From Mytilus californianus (Eukaryota; Mollusca; Bivalvia; Mytilida; Mytilidae), in contig NW_026262679.1 in the NCBI RefSeq assembly GCF_021869535.1, positions 78,861,143-78,925,142 of the forward strand: DNA of 64,000 bases, written 5' to 3'. Shown piece after piece: positions 40,061 through 55,590 of the stretch; the first letter of the stretch is position 1, and every line of letters begins with the position of its first letter. Both the position numbers and the translations under genes were made by a program. The notes beneath the pieces are model-generated. The model did no database searches. It had not been told where the DNA came from and saw only the letters and a list, made by a program, of their open reading frames with translations.

Positions 40061-42704
40061 TACAGCAATAAGACAGAGTTATTATTCGATTGGTATTAGC
40101 CCTAAACAATGTTCATACACCAATGAGACAGAGGCATTCGATGGGTATAAACCCTAAACAATGTTCTTACACCGATGAGGCAGAGTTATCGATGGGTATC
40201 AATCCTATATGACGTTAAAACACCAATGAGACAAAGTTTTTAGATAGGTATAAACCCTATACATCGTTTATACACCAATGAGACAGAGTTATTCGATGGG
40301 TATAAACCCTAATAAAGTTCATACACTAATAAGACAGAGTTATTCGATGGGTATAAACCCTAAACAATGTTCATACACCGATGAGACAGAGTTATTCGAT
40401 GGGTATAAACCTTATATGACGTTCATAAACCAATGAGACAGAGTTATTCGATGGGTATAAACCCTATATGACGTTCATACATTATTAAGAAAAAGTTTTT
40501 AGATAGGTATAAACCCTATACATCGTTTATACACAAATGAGACAGAGTTATTCGATGGGTATAAACCCTAAACAACGTTCATACACCGATGAGACAGGGT
40601 TATTCGATGGGTATAAACACAAAACAATGTTCATACACCGATGAGACAGAGTTATTTGATGGGTATAAATTCTATATAACGTTCAAACACCAATTAGACA
40701 GAGTTATTCGATGGGTATAAACCCTAAACAATGTTCATACACCGATGAGACAGAGTTATTTGATGGGTATAAATTCTATATAACGTTCAAACACCAATAA
40801 GACAGAGTTATTCGATGGGTATAAACCCTAAACAATGTTCATACACCGATGAGACATAGTTATTCGATGAGTATAAATTCTATATAACGTTAAAACACCA
40901 ATAAGACAGAGTTATTCGATGGGTATAAATCCTATCAGACGTTAAAACACCAATGAGACAAAGTTTTTAGATAGGTATAAACCCTATACATCGTTTATAC
41001 ATCAAAGAGACAGAGTTATTCGATGGGTATAAACCCTATATGACGTTCATACACCAATGAGACAGAGTAATTCGATGGGTATAAACACAAAACAATGTTC
41101 ATACACCAATGAGACAGAGTTATTCGATGGGTATACATCCTATATAACGTTCATACACTAATGACACAGAGTTATTCGATGGGTATAAACCCTATATAAC
41201 GTTCATACACCAAAAAGACAGAGTTATTCGATGGATTTAAACCCTATATAACGTTCAAACAACAATGAGAGAGAGTTATTCGATGGGTATAAACCCTATT
41301 TATCGTTCATACATAAATGAGACAAAGTTTTTCGATTGGTATAAACCCTATATGAAGTCTATACACCAATTAGACAGAGTTGTTCGATAGGTATAAACCC
41401 TAAAGAATGTTCATACACCAATGAGACAGAGTTATTCGATGGGTATAAACCCTATAGAACGTTCATACACCAATAAGACAGAGTTATTCGATGGGTATAA
41501 ACCCTCTTTATCGTTCATACATAAATGAGACAAAGTTTTTCGATTGGTATAAACCCTATATGAAGTTTATACACCGATGAGACAGAGTTATTCAATGGGT
41601 ATAAATCCTATATAACGTTCATACACCGATGAGACAGAGTTATTCGATGGGTATAAACCCTATATGACGTTCATACACCAATCAGATAGAGAGTTATTCG
41701 ATGGGTATAAACCCTATATAACGTTCAAACAACAATGAGACAGAGTTATTCGATGGGTATAAACCCTAAATAACGTTCATACACCAATTAGACAGAGTTA
41801 TTCGATGGGTATAAACACTAAAGAATGTTCATACACCAATGAGACAGAGTTATTCGATGGGTATAAATCCTATATAACGTTCATACACCAATGAGACAGA
41901 GATATTCGATGGGTATAAACCCTATTTATCGTTCATACATAAATAAGACAAAGTTTTTCGATGGGTATAAATCCTATATGAAGTTTATACACCAATGAGA
42001 CAGAGTTATTCGATGGGTATAAACCCTATAGCACGTTCATACACCAATAAGACAGAGTTATTCGATGGCTATAAACTCTAAACAATGTTCATACACCGAT
42101 GAGACAGAGTTATTCGATGGGTATAAACCCTATTTATCGTTCATACACCAATGAGACAGAGCTATTCGATGGATATAAACCCTATTTATCGTTCATACAT
42201 AAATAAGACAAAGTTTTTCGATGGGAATAAACCCTATATGAAGTTTATACACCAATGAGACAGAGTTATTCGATGGGTATAAACCCTATAGAACGTTCAT
42301 ACACCAATAAGACAGAGTTATTCGATGGGTATCAACCCTCTTTATCGTTCATACATAAATGAGACAAAATTTTTCGATTGGTATTAACCCTATATGAAGT
42401 TTATACACCGATGAGACAGAGTTATTCGATGGGTATAAATCCTATATAACGTTCATACACCAATGAGACAGAGTTATTCGATTGGTATAAACCCTATAGG
42501 ACGTTCATACACCAATCAGATAGAGAGTTATTCGATGGGTATAAACCCTATATAACGTTCAAACAACAAAGAGACAGAGTTATTCGATGGGTATAAACCA
42601 TAGTTATCGTTCATACATAAATAAGACAAAGTTTTTCGATGGGTAAAAACCCTATATGAAGTTCATACACCAATGAAACAGAGTTATTCGATGGATATAA
42701 ACTA
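40061..42704 (+). repeat. Satellite array between block C and the 4.7-kb pair
   Basis: Ordinary monomers, no insertion. Markers such as CCTATAGGACG and CCTCTTTATCG begin here. CCTATAGGACG recurs 1824 bp later (42497 and 44321 for TAGGACG), showing another higher-order period of about 35 monomers. One GAGGCATTCG monomer (near 40131) and one with a missing base (GAGTTATCGATGGG, near 40183) are private variants. Confidence 0.75.
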
Positions 42705-45700
42705 TAAACAATGTTCATACACCGATGAGACAGAGTTATTCGATGGGTATAAACCTTATATGACGTTCATACACCAATGAGACAGAGTTATTCGATGGGT
42801 ATAAACCCTAAACAATGTTCATACACCAATGAGACAGAGTTTTTCGATGGGTATAAATCCTATATAACGTTCATACACCAATGAGACAGAGCTATTCGAT
42901 GGATATAAACCCTATCTATCGTTCATACAAAAATAAGACAAAGTTTTTCGATGGGTATAAACCCTATATGAAGTTTATACACCGATGAGACAGAGTTATT
43001 TGATGGGTATAAATTCTATATAACGTTCAAACACCAATAAGACAGAGTTATTCGATGGGTATAAACCCTAAACAATGTTCATACACCGATGAGACATAGT
43101 TATTCGATGGGTATAAATTCTATATAACGTTAAAACACAAATAAGACAGAGTTATTCGATGGGTATAAATCCTATAAGACGTTAAAACACCAATGAGACA
43201 AAGTATTTAGATAGGTATAAACCCTATACATCGTTTATACATCAAAGAGACAGAGTTATTCGATGGGTATAAACCCTATATGACGTTCATACACCAATGA
43301 GACAGAGTTTTATGATGGGTATAAACACAAAACAATGTTCATACACCAATGAGACAGAGTTATTCGATGGGTATAAATCCTATATAACGTTCATACACTA
43401 ATGAGACAGAGTTATTCGATGGGTATAAACCCTATATAACGTTCATACACCAATAAGACAGAGTTATTCGATGGATTTAAACCCTATATAACGTTCAAAC
43501 AACAATGAGAGAGAGTTATTCGATGGGTATAAACCCTATTTATCGTTCATACATAAATGAGACAAAGTTTTTCGATTGGTATAAACCCTATATGAAGTTT
43601 ATACACCGATGAGACAGAGTTATTCAATAGGTATAAATCCTATATAACGTTCATACACCGATGAGACAGAGTTATTCGATGGGTATAAACCCTATATGAC
43701 GTTCATACACCAATCAGATAGAGAGTTATTCGTTGGGTATAAACCCTATATAACGTTCAAACAACAATGAGACAGAGTTATTCGATGGGTATAAACCCTA
43801 AATAACGTTCATACACCAATTAGACAGAGTTATTCGATGGGTATAAACCCTAAAGAATGTTCATACACCAATGAGACAGAGTTATTCGATGGGTATAAAT
43901 CCTATATAACGTTCATACACCAATGAGACAGAGCTATTCGATGGGTATAAACCCTATTTATCGTTCATACATAAATAAGACAAAGTTTTTCGATGGGTAT
44001 AAACCCTATATGAAGTTTATACACCAATGAGACAGAGTTATTCGATGGGTATAAACCCTATAGAACGTTCATACACCAATAAGACAGAGTTATTCGATGG
44101 GTATAAACTCTAAACAATGTTCTTACACCGATAAGACAGATTTATTCGATGGGTATAAACCCTGTTTATCGTTCATACATAAATGAGACAAAAATTTTCG
44201 ATTGGTATTAACCCTATATGAAGTTTATACACCGATGAGACAGAGTTATTCGATGGGTATAAATCCTATATAACGTTCATACACCAATGAGACAGAGTTA
44301 TTCGATTGGTATAAACCCTATAGGACGTTCATACACCAATCAGATAGAGAGTTATTCGATGGGTATAAACCCTATATAACGTTCAAACAACAATGAGACA
44401 GAGTTATTCGATGGGTATAAACCATAGTTATCGTTCATACATAAACAAGACAAAGTTTTTCGATGGGTAAAAACCCTATATGAAGTTCATACACCAATGA
44501 AACAGAGTTATTCGATGGATATAAACCCTATATAACGTTCATACACCAATAAGACAGAGTTATTCGATGGGTATAAACTATAAACAATGTTCATACACCG
44601 ATGAGACAGAGTTATTCGATGGGTATAAACCTTATATGACGTTCATACACCAATGAGACAGAGTTATTCGATGGGTATAAACCCTAAACAATGTTCATAC
44701 ACCAATGAGACAGAGTTTTTCGATGGGTATAAATCCTATATAACGTTCATACACCAATGAGACAGAGCTATTCGATGGGTATAAACCCTATTTATCGTTC
44801 ATACATAAATAACACAAAGTTTTTCGATGGGTATAAACCCTATATGAAGTTTATACACCAATGAGACAGAGTTATTAGATGGGTATAAACCCTATATAAC
44901 GTTCATACACCAATAAGACAGAGTTATTCGAAGGGTATAAACTATAAACAATGTTCATACACCGATGAGACAGAGTTATTCGATGATTATAAACCTTATA
45001 TAACGTTCATACACCAATGAGACAGAGTTATTCGATGGGTATAAACCCTAAACAATGTTCATACACCAATGAGACAGAGTTTTTCAATGGGTATTAACCC
45101 TATATAACGTTAAAACAACAATGAGACAGAGTTATTCCATGGGTATAAACCATATTTATCGTTCATACATAAATAAGACAAAGTTTATCGATGGGTATAA
45201 ACCCTATATGAAGTTTATACACCGATGAGATAGAGTTATTCGATGGGTATAAATCCTATATAACGTTCATACACAAGTTAGACAGAGTTATTCGATGGGT
45301 TTAAACCCTAAACAATGTTCATACACTAATGAGACAGAGTTATTCGATAGGTATAAATTCTATATAACGTTCAAACACAAATAAGACAGAGTTATTCGAT
45401 GGGTATAAACCCTAAACAATGTTCATAAACCAATTTGACAAAGTTATTCGATGGGTAAAAACCCTGTATAACGTTCATACACCAATGAGACAGAGTTATT
45501 CGATGGGTATAAACCTTAAACAATGTTCATACACCAATAAGACAGAGTTATTCGATGGGTATAAACCATATTTATCGTTCATAAATAAATGAGACAAAGT
45601 TTTTCGATGGGTATAAACCCTATATGAAGTTTATACACCAATAAGACAGAGTTATTATTCGATTGGTATAAACCCTAAACAATGTTCATACACCGATGAG

Positions 45701-46835
45701 ACAGAGTTATTCGATGGGTATAAACCCTATAGAACGTTCATACACCAATAAGACAGAGTTTTTCGATGGGTATAAACCCTAAATAACGTTCAAACACCAA
45801 TGAGACAGAGTTATTCGATGGGTATAAACCATAGTTATCGTTCATACATAAATAAGACAAAGTTTTTCGATGGGTACAAACCATATATGAACTTTATACA
45901 CCAATGAGACAGAGTTATTCGATGGGTATAAACTCTAAACAATGTTCATACACCAATAAGACAGAGTTATTCGATGGGTATAAACTCTAAACAATGTTCA
46001 TACACCAATGAGACAGAGGTATTCGATGGGTAAAAACCTTACATGACGTTCATACACGAATGCGACAGAGTTATTCGATGGGTATAAACACTATATAACG
46101 TTCATATACCAATTAGACAGAGTTATTCGATGGGTATAAACCCTCAGTAATGTTCATACACCAATGAGACAGAGTTATTCGATGGGTAAAAACCTTACAT
46201 GACGTTCATACACCAATAAGACAGAGTTATTCGATGGGTATAAACACTATATAACGTTCATACACCAATTAGACAGAGTTATTCGATGGGTATAAACCCT
46301 AAACAATGTTCATACACCAATGAGACAGAGTTATTCGATGGGTATAAATCCTATATAACGTTCATACATAAATGAGACAAAGTTTTTCGATGGGTATAAA
46401 CCCTATATGAAGTTAATACACCGATGAGACAGAGTTATTCGATGGGTATAAATCCTATATAACGTTCATACACCGATGAGACAGAGTTATTGGATGGGTA
46501 TAAACCCTAAACAATGTTCATACACCGATGAGACAGAGCTATTCGATGGGTATAAATCCTATATGACGTTAAAACACCAATGAGACAAAGTTTTTAGATA
46601 GGTATAAACCCTATACATCGTTTATACACCAATGAGACAGAGTTATTCGATGAGTAAAAACCCTATATAACGTCCATACAACAATGAGACAGAGTTATTC
46701 GATGGGTATAAACCATATTTATCGTTCATACATAAATGAGAATAAGTTTTTCGATGGGTATAAATCCTATATGACGTTACAACACCAATGAGACAAAGTG
46801 TTTAGATAGGTATAAACCCTATACATCGTTTATAC
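42705..46835 (+). repeat. 4.7-kb-offset duplicated segment, first copy
   Basis: Matches 47442-51525 with the same order of private variants, at offset 4737 bp at the left end (CCTATCTATCG at 42911 and 47648). Other shared markers are AAATTTTCGATTGGTATTAACC, GGTATTCGATGGGTAAAAACC, CTCAGTAATGTTC and TTTTTCAATGGGTATTAACC. The segment ends at the CATAAATGAGAATAAG monomer (near 46731) and the AAAGTGTTTAGATAGG monomer that follows. No coding potential is seen. Confidence 0.82.
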
Positions 46836-47441
46836 ACCAAAGAGACAGAGTTATTCGATGGGTAAAAACACTATATAACGTTCATACACTAATAAGACAG
46901 AGTTATTCGATGGCTATAAAACCTAAACAATGTTCATACACCAATGAGACAGAGTTATTCGATGGGTATAAATCCTATATAACGTTCATACACCAAAAAG
47001 ACAGAGTTATTCGATGGGTATAAACCCTAAACAAATTTCATACACCAATGAGACAGAGTTCTTCGATGGGTATAAACCCTATATGACGTTCATACACCAA
47101 TGAGACAGAGTTATTCGATGGCTATAAAACCTAAACAATGCTCATACACCAATGAGACAGAGTTATTCGACGGGTATAAATACTATATAACGTTCATACA
47201 CCAATGAGACAGAGTTATTCGATGGGTATAAACCCTAAACAATGTTCATACACCGATGAGACAGAGTTATTCGATGGGTATAAATCCTATATGACGTTAA
47301 AACACCAATGAGACAAAGTTTTTAGATAGGTATTAACCCTATACATCGTTTATACACCAAAGAGACAGAGTTATTCGATGGGCATAAACCATATAACGTT
47401 CATACACCAATTAGACAGAGTTATTCGATGGGTATAAACCT
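46836..47441 (+). repeat. Spacer satellite between the 4.7-kb copies
   Basis: About 12 ordinary monomers, including the first GATGGCTATAAAACC cores that become common after 51 kb. Nothing else is seen. Confidence 0.7.
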
Positions 47442-50400
47442 TAAACAATGTTCATACACCGATGAGACAGAGTTATTCGATGGGTATAAACCTTATATGA
47501 CGTTCATACACCAATGAGACAGAGTTATTCGATGGGTATAAACCCTAAACAATGTTCATACACCAATGAGACAGAGTTTTTCGATGGGTATAAATCCTAT
47601 ATAACGTTCATACACCAATGAGACAGAGCTATTCGATGGATATAAACCCTATCTATCGTTCATACAAAAATAAGACAAAGTTTTTCGATGGGTATAAACC
47701 CTATATGAAGTTTATACACCGATGAGACAGAGTTATTTGATGGGTATAAATTCTATATAACGTTCAAACACCAATAAGACAGAGTTATTCGATGGGTATA
47801 AACCCTAAACAATGTTCATACACCGATGAGACATAGTTATTCGATGGGTATAAATTCTATATAACGTTAAAACACAAATAAGACAGAGTTATTCGATGGG
47901 TATAAATCCTATAAGACGTTAAAACACCAATGAGACAAAGTATTTAGATAGGTATAAACCCTATACATCGTTTATACATCAAAGAGACAGAGTTATTCGA
48001 TGGGTATAAACCCTATATGACGTTCATACACCAATGAGACAGAGTTTTTTGATGGGTATAAACACAAAACAATGTTCATACACCAATGAGACAGAGTTAT
48101 TCGATGGGTATAAATCCTATATAACGTTCATACACTAATGAGACAGAGTTATTCGATGGGTATAAACCCTATATAACGTTCATACACCAATAGGACAGAG
48201 TTATTCGATGGATTTAAACCCTATATAACGTTCAAACAACAATGAGAGAGAGTTATTCGATGGGTATAAACCCTATTTATCGTTCATACATAAATGAGAC
48301 AAAGTTTTTCGATTGGTATAAACCCTATATGAAGTTTATACACCGATGAGACAGAGTTATTCAATGGGTATAAATCCTATATAACGTTCATACACCGATG
48401 AGACAGAGTTATTCGATGGGTATAAACCCTATATGACGTTCATACACCAATCAGATAGAGAGTTATTCGTTGGGTATAAACCCTTTATAACGTTCAAACA
48501 ACAATGAGACAGAGTTATTCGATGGGTATAAACCCTAAATAACGTTCATACACCAATTAGACAGAGTTATTCGATGGGTATAAACCCTAAAGAATGTTCA
48601 TACACCAATGAGACAGAGTTATTCGATGGGTATAAATCCTATATAACGTTCATACACCAATGAGACAGAGCTATTCGATGGGTATAAACCCTATTTATCG
48701 TTCATACATAAATAAGACAAAGTTTTTCGATGGGTATAAACCCTATATGAAGTTTATACACCAATGAGACAGAGTTATTCGATGGGTATAAACCCTATAG
48801 AACGTTCATACACCAATAAGACAGAGTTATTCGATGGGTATAAACTCTAAACAATGTTCTTACACCGATAAGACAGATTTATTCGATGGGTATAAACCCT
48901 GTTTATCGTTCATACATAAATGAGACAAAATTTTTCGATTGGTATTAACCCTATATGAAGTTTATACACCGATGAGACAGAGTTATTCGATGGGTATAAA
49001 TCCTATATAACGTTCATACACCAATGAGACAGAGTTATTCGATTGGTATAAACCCTATAGGACGTTCATACACCAATCAGATAGAGAGTTATTCGATGGG
49101 TATAAACCCTATATAACGTTCAAACAACAATGAGACAGAGTTATTCGATGGGTATAAACCATAGTTATCGTTCATACATAAACAAGACAAAGTTTTTCGA
49201 TGGGTAAAAACCCTATATGAAGTTCATACACCAATGAAACAGAGTTATTCGATGGATATAAACCCTATATAACGTTCATACACCAATAAGACAGAGTTAT
49301 TCGATGGATATAAACTATAAACAATGTTCATACACCGATGAGACAGAGTTATTCGATGGGTATAAACCTTATATGACGTTCATACACCAATGAGACAGAG
49401 TTATTCGATGGGTATAAACCCTAAACAATGTTCATACACCAATGAGACAGAGTTTTTCGATGGGTATAAATCCTATATAACGTTCATACACCAATGTGAC
49501 AGAGCTATTCGATGGGTATAAACCCTATTTATCGTTCATACATAAATAACACAAAGTTTTTCGATGGGTATAAACCCTATATGAAGTTTATACACCAATG
49601 AGACAGAGTTATTAGATGGGTATAAACCCTATATAACGTTCATACACCAATAAGACAGAGTTATTCGAAGGGTATAAACTATAAACAATGTTCATACACC
49701 GATGAGACAGAGTTATTCGATGATTATAAACCTTATATAACGTTCATACACCAATGAGACAGAGTTATTCGATGGGTATAAACCCTAAACAATGTTCATA
49801 CACCAATGAGACAGAGTTTTTCAATGGGTATTAACCCTATATAACGTTAAAACAACAATGAGACAGAGTTATTCCATGGGTATAAACCATATTTATCGTT
49901 CATACATAAATAAGACAAAGTTTATCGATGGGTATAAACCCTATATGAAGTTTATACACCGATGAGATAGAGTTATTCGATGGGTATAAATCCTATATAA
50001 CGTTCATACACAAATTAGACAGAGTTATTCGATGGGTTTAAACCCTAAACAATGTTCATACACTAATGAGACAGAGTTATTCGATAGGTATAAATTCTAT
50101 ATAACGTTCAAACACAAATAAGACAGAGTTATTCGATGGGTATAAACCCTAAACAATGTTCATAAACCAATTTGACAAAGTTATTCGATGGGTATAAATC
50201 CTATATAACGTTCATACACCAATGAGACAGAGTTATTCGATGGGTAAAAACCCTGTATAACGTTCATACACCAATGAGACAGAGTTATTCGATGGGTATA
50301 AACCATATTTATCGTTCATAAATAAATGAGACAAAGTTTTTCGATGGGTATAAACCCTATATGAAGTTTATACACCAATAAGACAGAGTTATTATTCGAT

Positions 50401-51525
50401 TGGTATAAACCCTAAACAATGTTCATACACCGATGAGACAGAGTTATTCGAAGGGTATAAACCCTATAGAACGTTCATACACCAATAAGACAGAGTTTTT
50501 CGATGGGTATAAACCCTAAATAACGTTCAAACACCAATGAGACAGAGTTATTCGATGGGTATAAACCATAGTTATCGTTCATACATAAATAAGACAAAGT
50601 TTTTCGATGGGTACAAACCATATATGAACTTTATACACCAATGAGACAGAGTTATTCGATGGGTATAAACTCTAAACAATGTTCAAACACCAATAAGACA
50701 GAGTTATTCGATGGGTATAAACTCTAAACAATGTTCATACACCAATGAGACAGAGGTATTCGATGGGTAAAAACCTTACATGACGTTCATACACGAATGC
50801 GACAGAGTTATTCGATGGGTATAAACACTATAAAACGTTCATATACCAATTAGACAGAGTTATTCGATGGGTATAAACCCTCAGTAATGTTCATACACCA
50901 ATGAGACAGAGTTATTCGATGGGTAAAAACCTTACATGACGTTCATACACCAATTAGACAGAGTTATTCGATGGGTATAAACCCTAAACAATGTTCATAC
51001 ACCAATGAGACAGAGTTATTCGATGGGTATAAATCCTATATAACGTTCATACATAAATGAGACAAAGTTTTTCGATGGGTATAAACCCTATATGAAGTTA
51101 ATACACCGATGAGACAGACTTATTCGATGGGTATAAATCCTATATAACGTTCATACACCGATGAGACAGAGTTATTGGATGGGTATAAACCCTAAACAAT
51201 GTTCATACACCGATGAGACAGAGCTATTCGATGGGTATAAATCCTATATGACGTTAAAACACCAATGAGACAAAGTTTTTAGATAGGTATAAACCCTATA
51301 CATCGTTTATACACCAATGAGACAGAGTTATTCGATGAGTAAAAACCCTATATAACGTCCATACAACAATGAGACAGAGTTATTCGATGGGTATAAACCA
51401 TATTTATCGTTCATACATAAATGAGAATAAGTTTTTCGATGGGTATAAATCCTATATGACGTTAAAACACCAATGAGACAAAGTGTTTAGATAGGTATAA
51501 ACCCTATACATCGTTTATACACCAA
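47442..51525 (+). repeat. 4.7-kb-offset duplicated segment, second copy
   Basis: Second copy of 42705-46835, slightly shorter because of monomer deletions. For example, the first copy has an extra GGGTATAAACACTATATAACG monomer near 46230 and a TTAAACAATG monomer near 45515 that are missing or moved here. Its right end joins CAATTAGACAG and TTAAACAATG sequence that also precedes the left end near 47408, which fits a tandem duplication by unequal exchange. Confidence 0.82.
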
Positions 51526-54500
51526 TTAGACAGAGTTATTCGATGGGTATAAACCTTAAACAATGTTCATACACCGATGAGACAGAGTTATTCGATGGGT
51601 ATAAACCTTATATGACGTTCATGCACCAATGAGACAGATTTAGTCGATGGGTGTAAACCCTATATGACGTTCATACACCAATGAGACAGAGTTATTCGAT
51701 GGGTATAAAACCTAAACAATGTTCATACACCAATGAGACAGAGTAATTCGATGGGTATAAACCATATTTATCGTTCATACATACATAAGACAAGGTTTTT
51801 AGATGGGTATAAACCCTATATGAAGTTTATACACCAATGAGACAGAGTTATTCGATGGGTATAAACTCTAAACAATGTTCATACACCGATGAGACAGAGT
51901 TATTTGAACGCTATAAACACTATATGACGTTCATACACCAATGAGACAGAGTTATTCGATGGATATAAACCCTAAACAATGTTCAAACACCGATGAGACA
52001 GAGTTATTCGATGGGTATAAATCCTATATGATGTTAAAATACCAATGAAACAAAGTCTTTAGATAGGTATAAACCCTATACATCGTTTATACACCAAAGA
52101 GACAGAGTTATTCGATGGGTATAAACCCTAAACAATGTTCATACACCGATGAGACAGAGTTATTCGATGGGTATAAACCTTATATGACGTTCATACACCA
52201 ATGAGACAGATTTAGTCGATGGGTGTAAATCATATATGACGTTCATACACCAATGAGACAGAGTTATTCGATGGCTATAAAACCTAAACAATGTTTATAC
52301 ACCAATGAGACAGAGTTATTCGATGGGTATAAATCCTATATAACGTTCATACACCAAAAAGACAGAGTTATTCGATGGGTATAAACCCTAAACAATGTTC
52401 ATACACCGATGAGACAGAGTTATTCGATGGGTATAAATCGTATATGACGTTAAAACAGCAATGAGACAAAGTTTTTAGATGGCTATAAAACCTAAACAAT
52501 GTTCATACACCAATGAGACAGAGTTATTCGAAGGGTATAAATCCTATATAACATTCATACACCAATGAGACAGAGTTATTCGATGGGTATAAACCCTGTA
52601 TAACGTTCAATCACCAATAAGACAGAGTTATTCGATGGGTATAAACCATATTTATCGTTCATACATAAATGAGACAAAGTTTTTCGAGGGGTATAAACCC
52701 TATATAGAGTTTATACATCAATGAGACAGAGTTATTCGATGGGTATAAACCGTATATAACGTTCATACACCAATAAGACAGAGTTATTCGATGGGTATAA
52801 ACCCTAAACAAAGTTCATACACCGATGAGACAGAGTTATTCGATGAGTATATACCTTATATGACGTTCATACACCAATGAGACAGAGTTATTCGATGGCT
52901 TTAAAAACTTAACAATGTTCATACACCAATGACACAGAGTTATTCGACGGGTATAAATACTATATAACGTTCATACACCAATGAGACAGAGTTATTCGAT
53001 GGGTATAAACCCTAAATAATGTTCATACACCGATGAGACAGAGTTATTCGATGGGTATAAATCCTATATGACGTTAAAACACCAATGAGACAAAGTTTTT
53101 AGATAGGTATAAACCCTATCCATCGTTTATACACCAAAGAAACAGAGTTATTCGATCGGTATAAACCCTATATAACGTCCAAACAACAATAAGACAGAGT
53201 TATTCGATGGGTGTAAACCCTATATAACGTTCATACACCAATAAGACAGAGTTATTCGATGGGTATAAACTCTAAACAATGTTCATACACCGATGAGACA
53301 GAGTTATTCGAAGGGTATAAACCCTATATGACGTTCATACACCAATCAGACAGAGTTATTCGATGGGTTTAAACTCTAAACAATGTTCATACACCAATGA
53401 GACAGAGTTATTCGATGGGTATAAACCCTAAACAATGTTCATACACCGATGAGACAGAGTTATTCGATGGGTATAAATCCTATATGACGTTAAAATACCA
53501 ACGAGACAAAGTTTTTAGATGGGTATAAACTCTAAACAATGTTCATACACCAATCAGACAGAGTTATTCGATGGGTTTAAACTCTAAACAATGTTCATAC
53601 ACCAATCAGACAGAGTTATTCGATGGGTTTAAACTCTAAACAATGTTCATACACCAATAAGACAGAGTTATTCGATGGGTATAAACCCTAAACAATGTTC
53701 ATACACCGATGAGACAGAATTATTCGATGGGTATAAACCCTATATGACGTTCATACACCAATGAGACAGATTTATTCGATGGCTATAAAACCTAAACAAT
53801 GTTCATACACCAATGAGACAGAGTTATTCGATGAAAATAAATCCTATATAACGTTCATACACCAAAAAGACAGAGTTATTCGATGGGTATAAACTCTAAA
53901 CAATGTTCATATACCGATGAGACAGAGTTATTCGATGGGTATAAATCCCATATGACGTTAAAACACCAATGAGACAAAGTTTTTAGATGGCTATAAAACC
54001 TAAACAATGTTCATACACCAATAAGACAGAGTTATTCGATGGGTATAAATCCTATATAATGTTCATACACCAATGAGACAGAGTTATTCGATGGGTATAA
54101 ACCCTATATAACGTTCATTCACCAATAAGACAGAGTTATTCGATGGATATAAACCATATTTATCTTTCATACATAAATGAGACAAAGTTTTTCAATGGGT
54201 ATAAACCCTATATGAAGTAAATGCACCAATGAGACAGAGTTCTTCGATGGGTATAAACCCTATATGACGTTCATACACCAATGAGACAGAGTTATTCGAT
54301 GGCTTAAAAACCTAAACAATGTTCATACACTAATGACACAGAGTTATTCGACGGGTATAAATACTATATAACGTTCATACACCAATGAGACAGAGTTATT
54401 CGATGGGTATAAACCCTAAACAATGTTCATACACCGATGAGACAGAGTTATTCGATGGGTATAAATCCTATATGACGTTAAAACACCAATGAGACAAAGT

Positions 54501-54599
54501 TTTTAGATAGGTATAAACTCTATCCATCGTTTATACACCAATGAAACAGAGTTATTCGATCGGTATAAACCCTATATAACGTCCAAACAACAATGAGAC
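51526..54599 (+). repeat. Satellite array rich in TAAACAATG monomers
   Basis: Ordinary monomers, with many of the CCTAAACAATG subfamily and GATGGCTATAAAACC cores. A segment from about 53831 (ATGAAAATAAATCC, TTCATTCACC, TATCTTTCATAC, GAAGTAAATGCACC) reappears from 56765 at an offset of about 2934 bp, so a further long higher-order period runs through the 53-57 kb region. Confidence 0.78.
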
Positions 54600-55506
54600 A
54601 GAGTTATTCGATGGGTGTAAACCCTATATCACGTTCATACACCAATAAGACAGAGTTATTCGATGGGTATAAACTCTAAACAATGTTCATACACCGATGA
54701 GACAGAGTTATTCGAAGGGTATAAACCCTATATGACGTTCATACACCAATCAGACAGAGTTATTCGATGGGTTTAAACTCTAAACAATGTTCATACACCG
54801 ATGAGACAGAGTTATTCGATGGGTATAAATCCTATATGACGTTAAAATACCAACGAGACAAAGTTTTTAGATAAGTATAAACCCTATACATCGTTTATAC
54901 ACAAATGAGACAGAGTTATTCGATGGGTATAAACCCTATATAACGTTCATACACCAATTAGACAGAGTTATTCGAAGGGTATAAACCCTAAACAATGTTC
55001 ATACACCGATGAGACAGAGTTATTCGATGGGTATAAACCTTATATGACGTTCATACACCAATGAGACAGATTTAGTCGATGGGTGTAAACCCTATATGAC
55101 GTTCATACACCAATGAGACAGAGTATTTCGATGGGTATAAACCCTAAACAATGTTCATACACCAATGAGACAGAGTTATTCGATGGGTATAAACCCTATA
55201 TAACGTTCATACACCAATTAGACAGAGTTAGTCGATGGATTTAAACCCTATATAACGTTCAAACAACAATGAGACAGAGTTATTCGATGGGTATAAATCC
55301 TATATGACGTTAAAACACCAATGAGACAAAGTTTTTAGATGGCTATAAAACCTAAACAATGTTCATACACCGATGAGACAGAGTTATTCGATGGGTATAA
55401 ACCTTATATGACGTTCATACATAAATGAGAATAAGTTTTTCGATGGGTATAAACCATATATGAAGTTTATACACCAATGAGACAGAGTTATTCGATGGGT
55501 ATAAAT

Positions 55507-55590
55507 AGATATAAGAAGATGTGGTATGAGTGCCAATGAGACAACTCTCCATCCAAGTAAAAATTTTTAAAAGTAAACCATTATAGGTCA
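55507..55590 (-). mobile_element. 84-bp 3'-end fragment of the dispersed element, r1
   Basis: Read on the minus strand, this equals the last 84 bp of the 652-bp element (matching 23388-23471), from TGACCTATAATGG to CTTCTTATATCT. It lies inside a monomer core: left flank GGGTATAAAT, right flank TAAACGCTAT. ATAAA on both sides may be a 5-bp target duplication. A 5'-truncated insertion, as made by target-primed reverse transcription, would look like this, but a gene-conversion patch or deletion remnant cannot be excluded. It differs from the full copies by GGATGG for TGATGG and TTTTAAAAATTT for TTTTATAAATTT. Confidence 0.83.
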
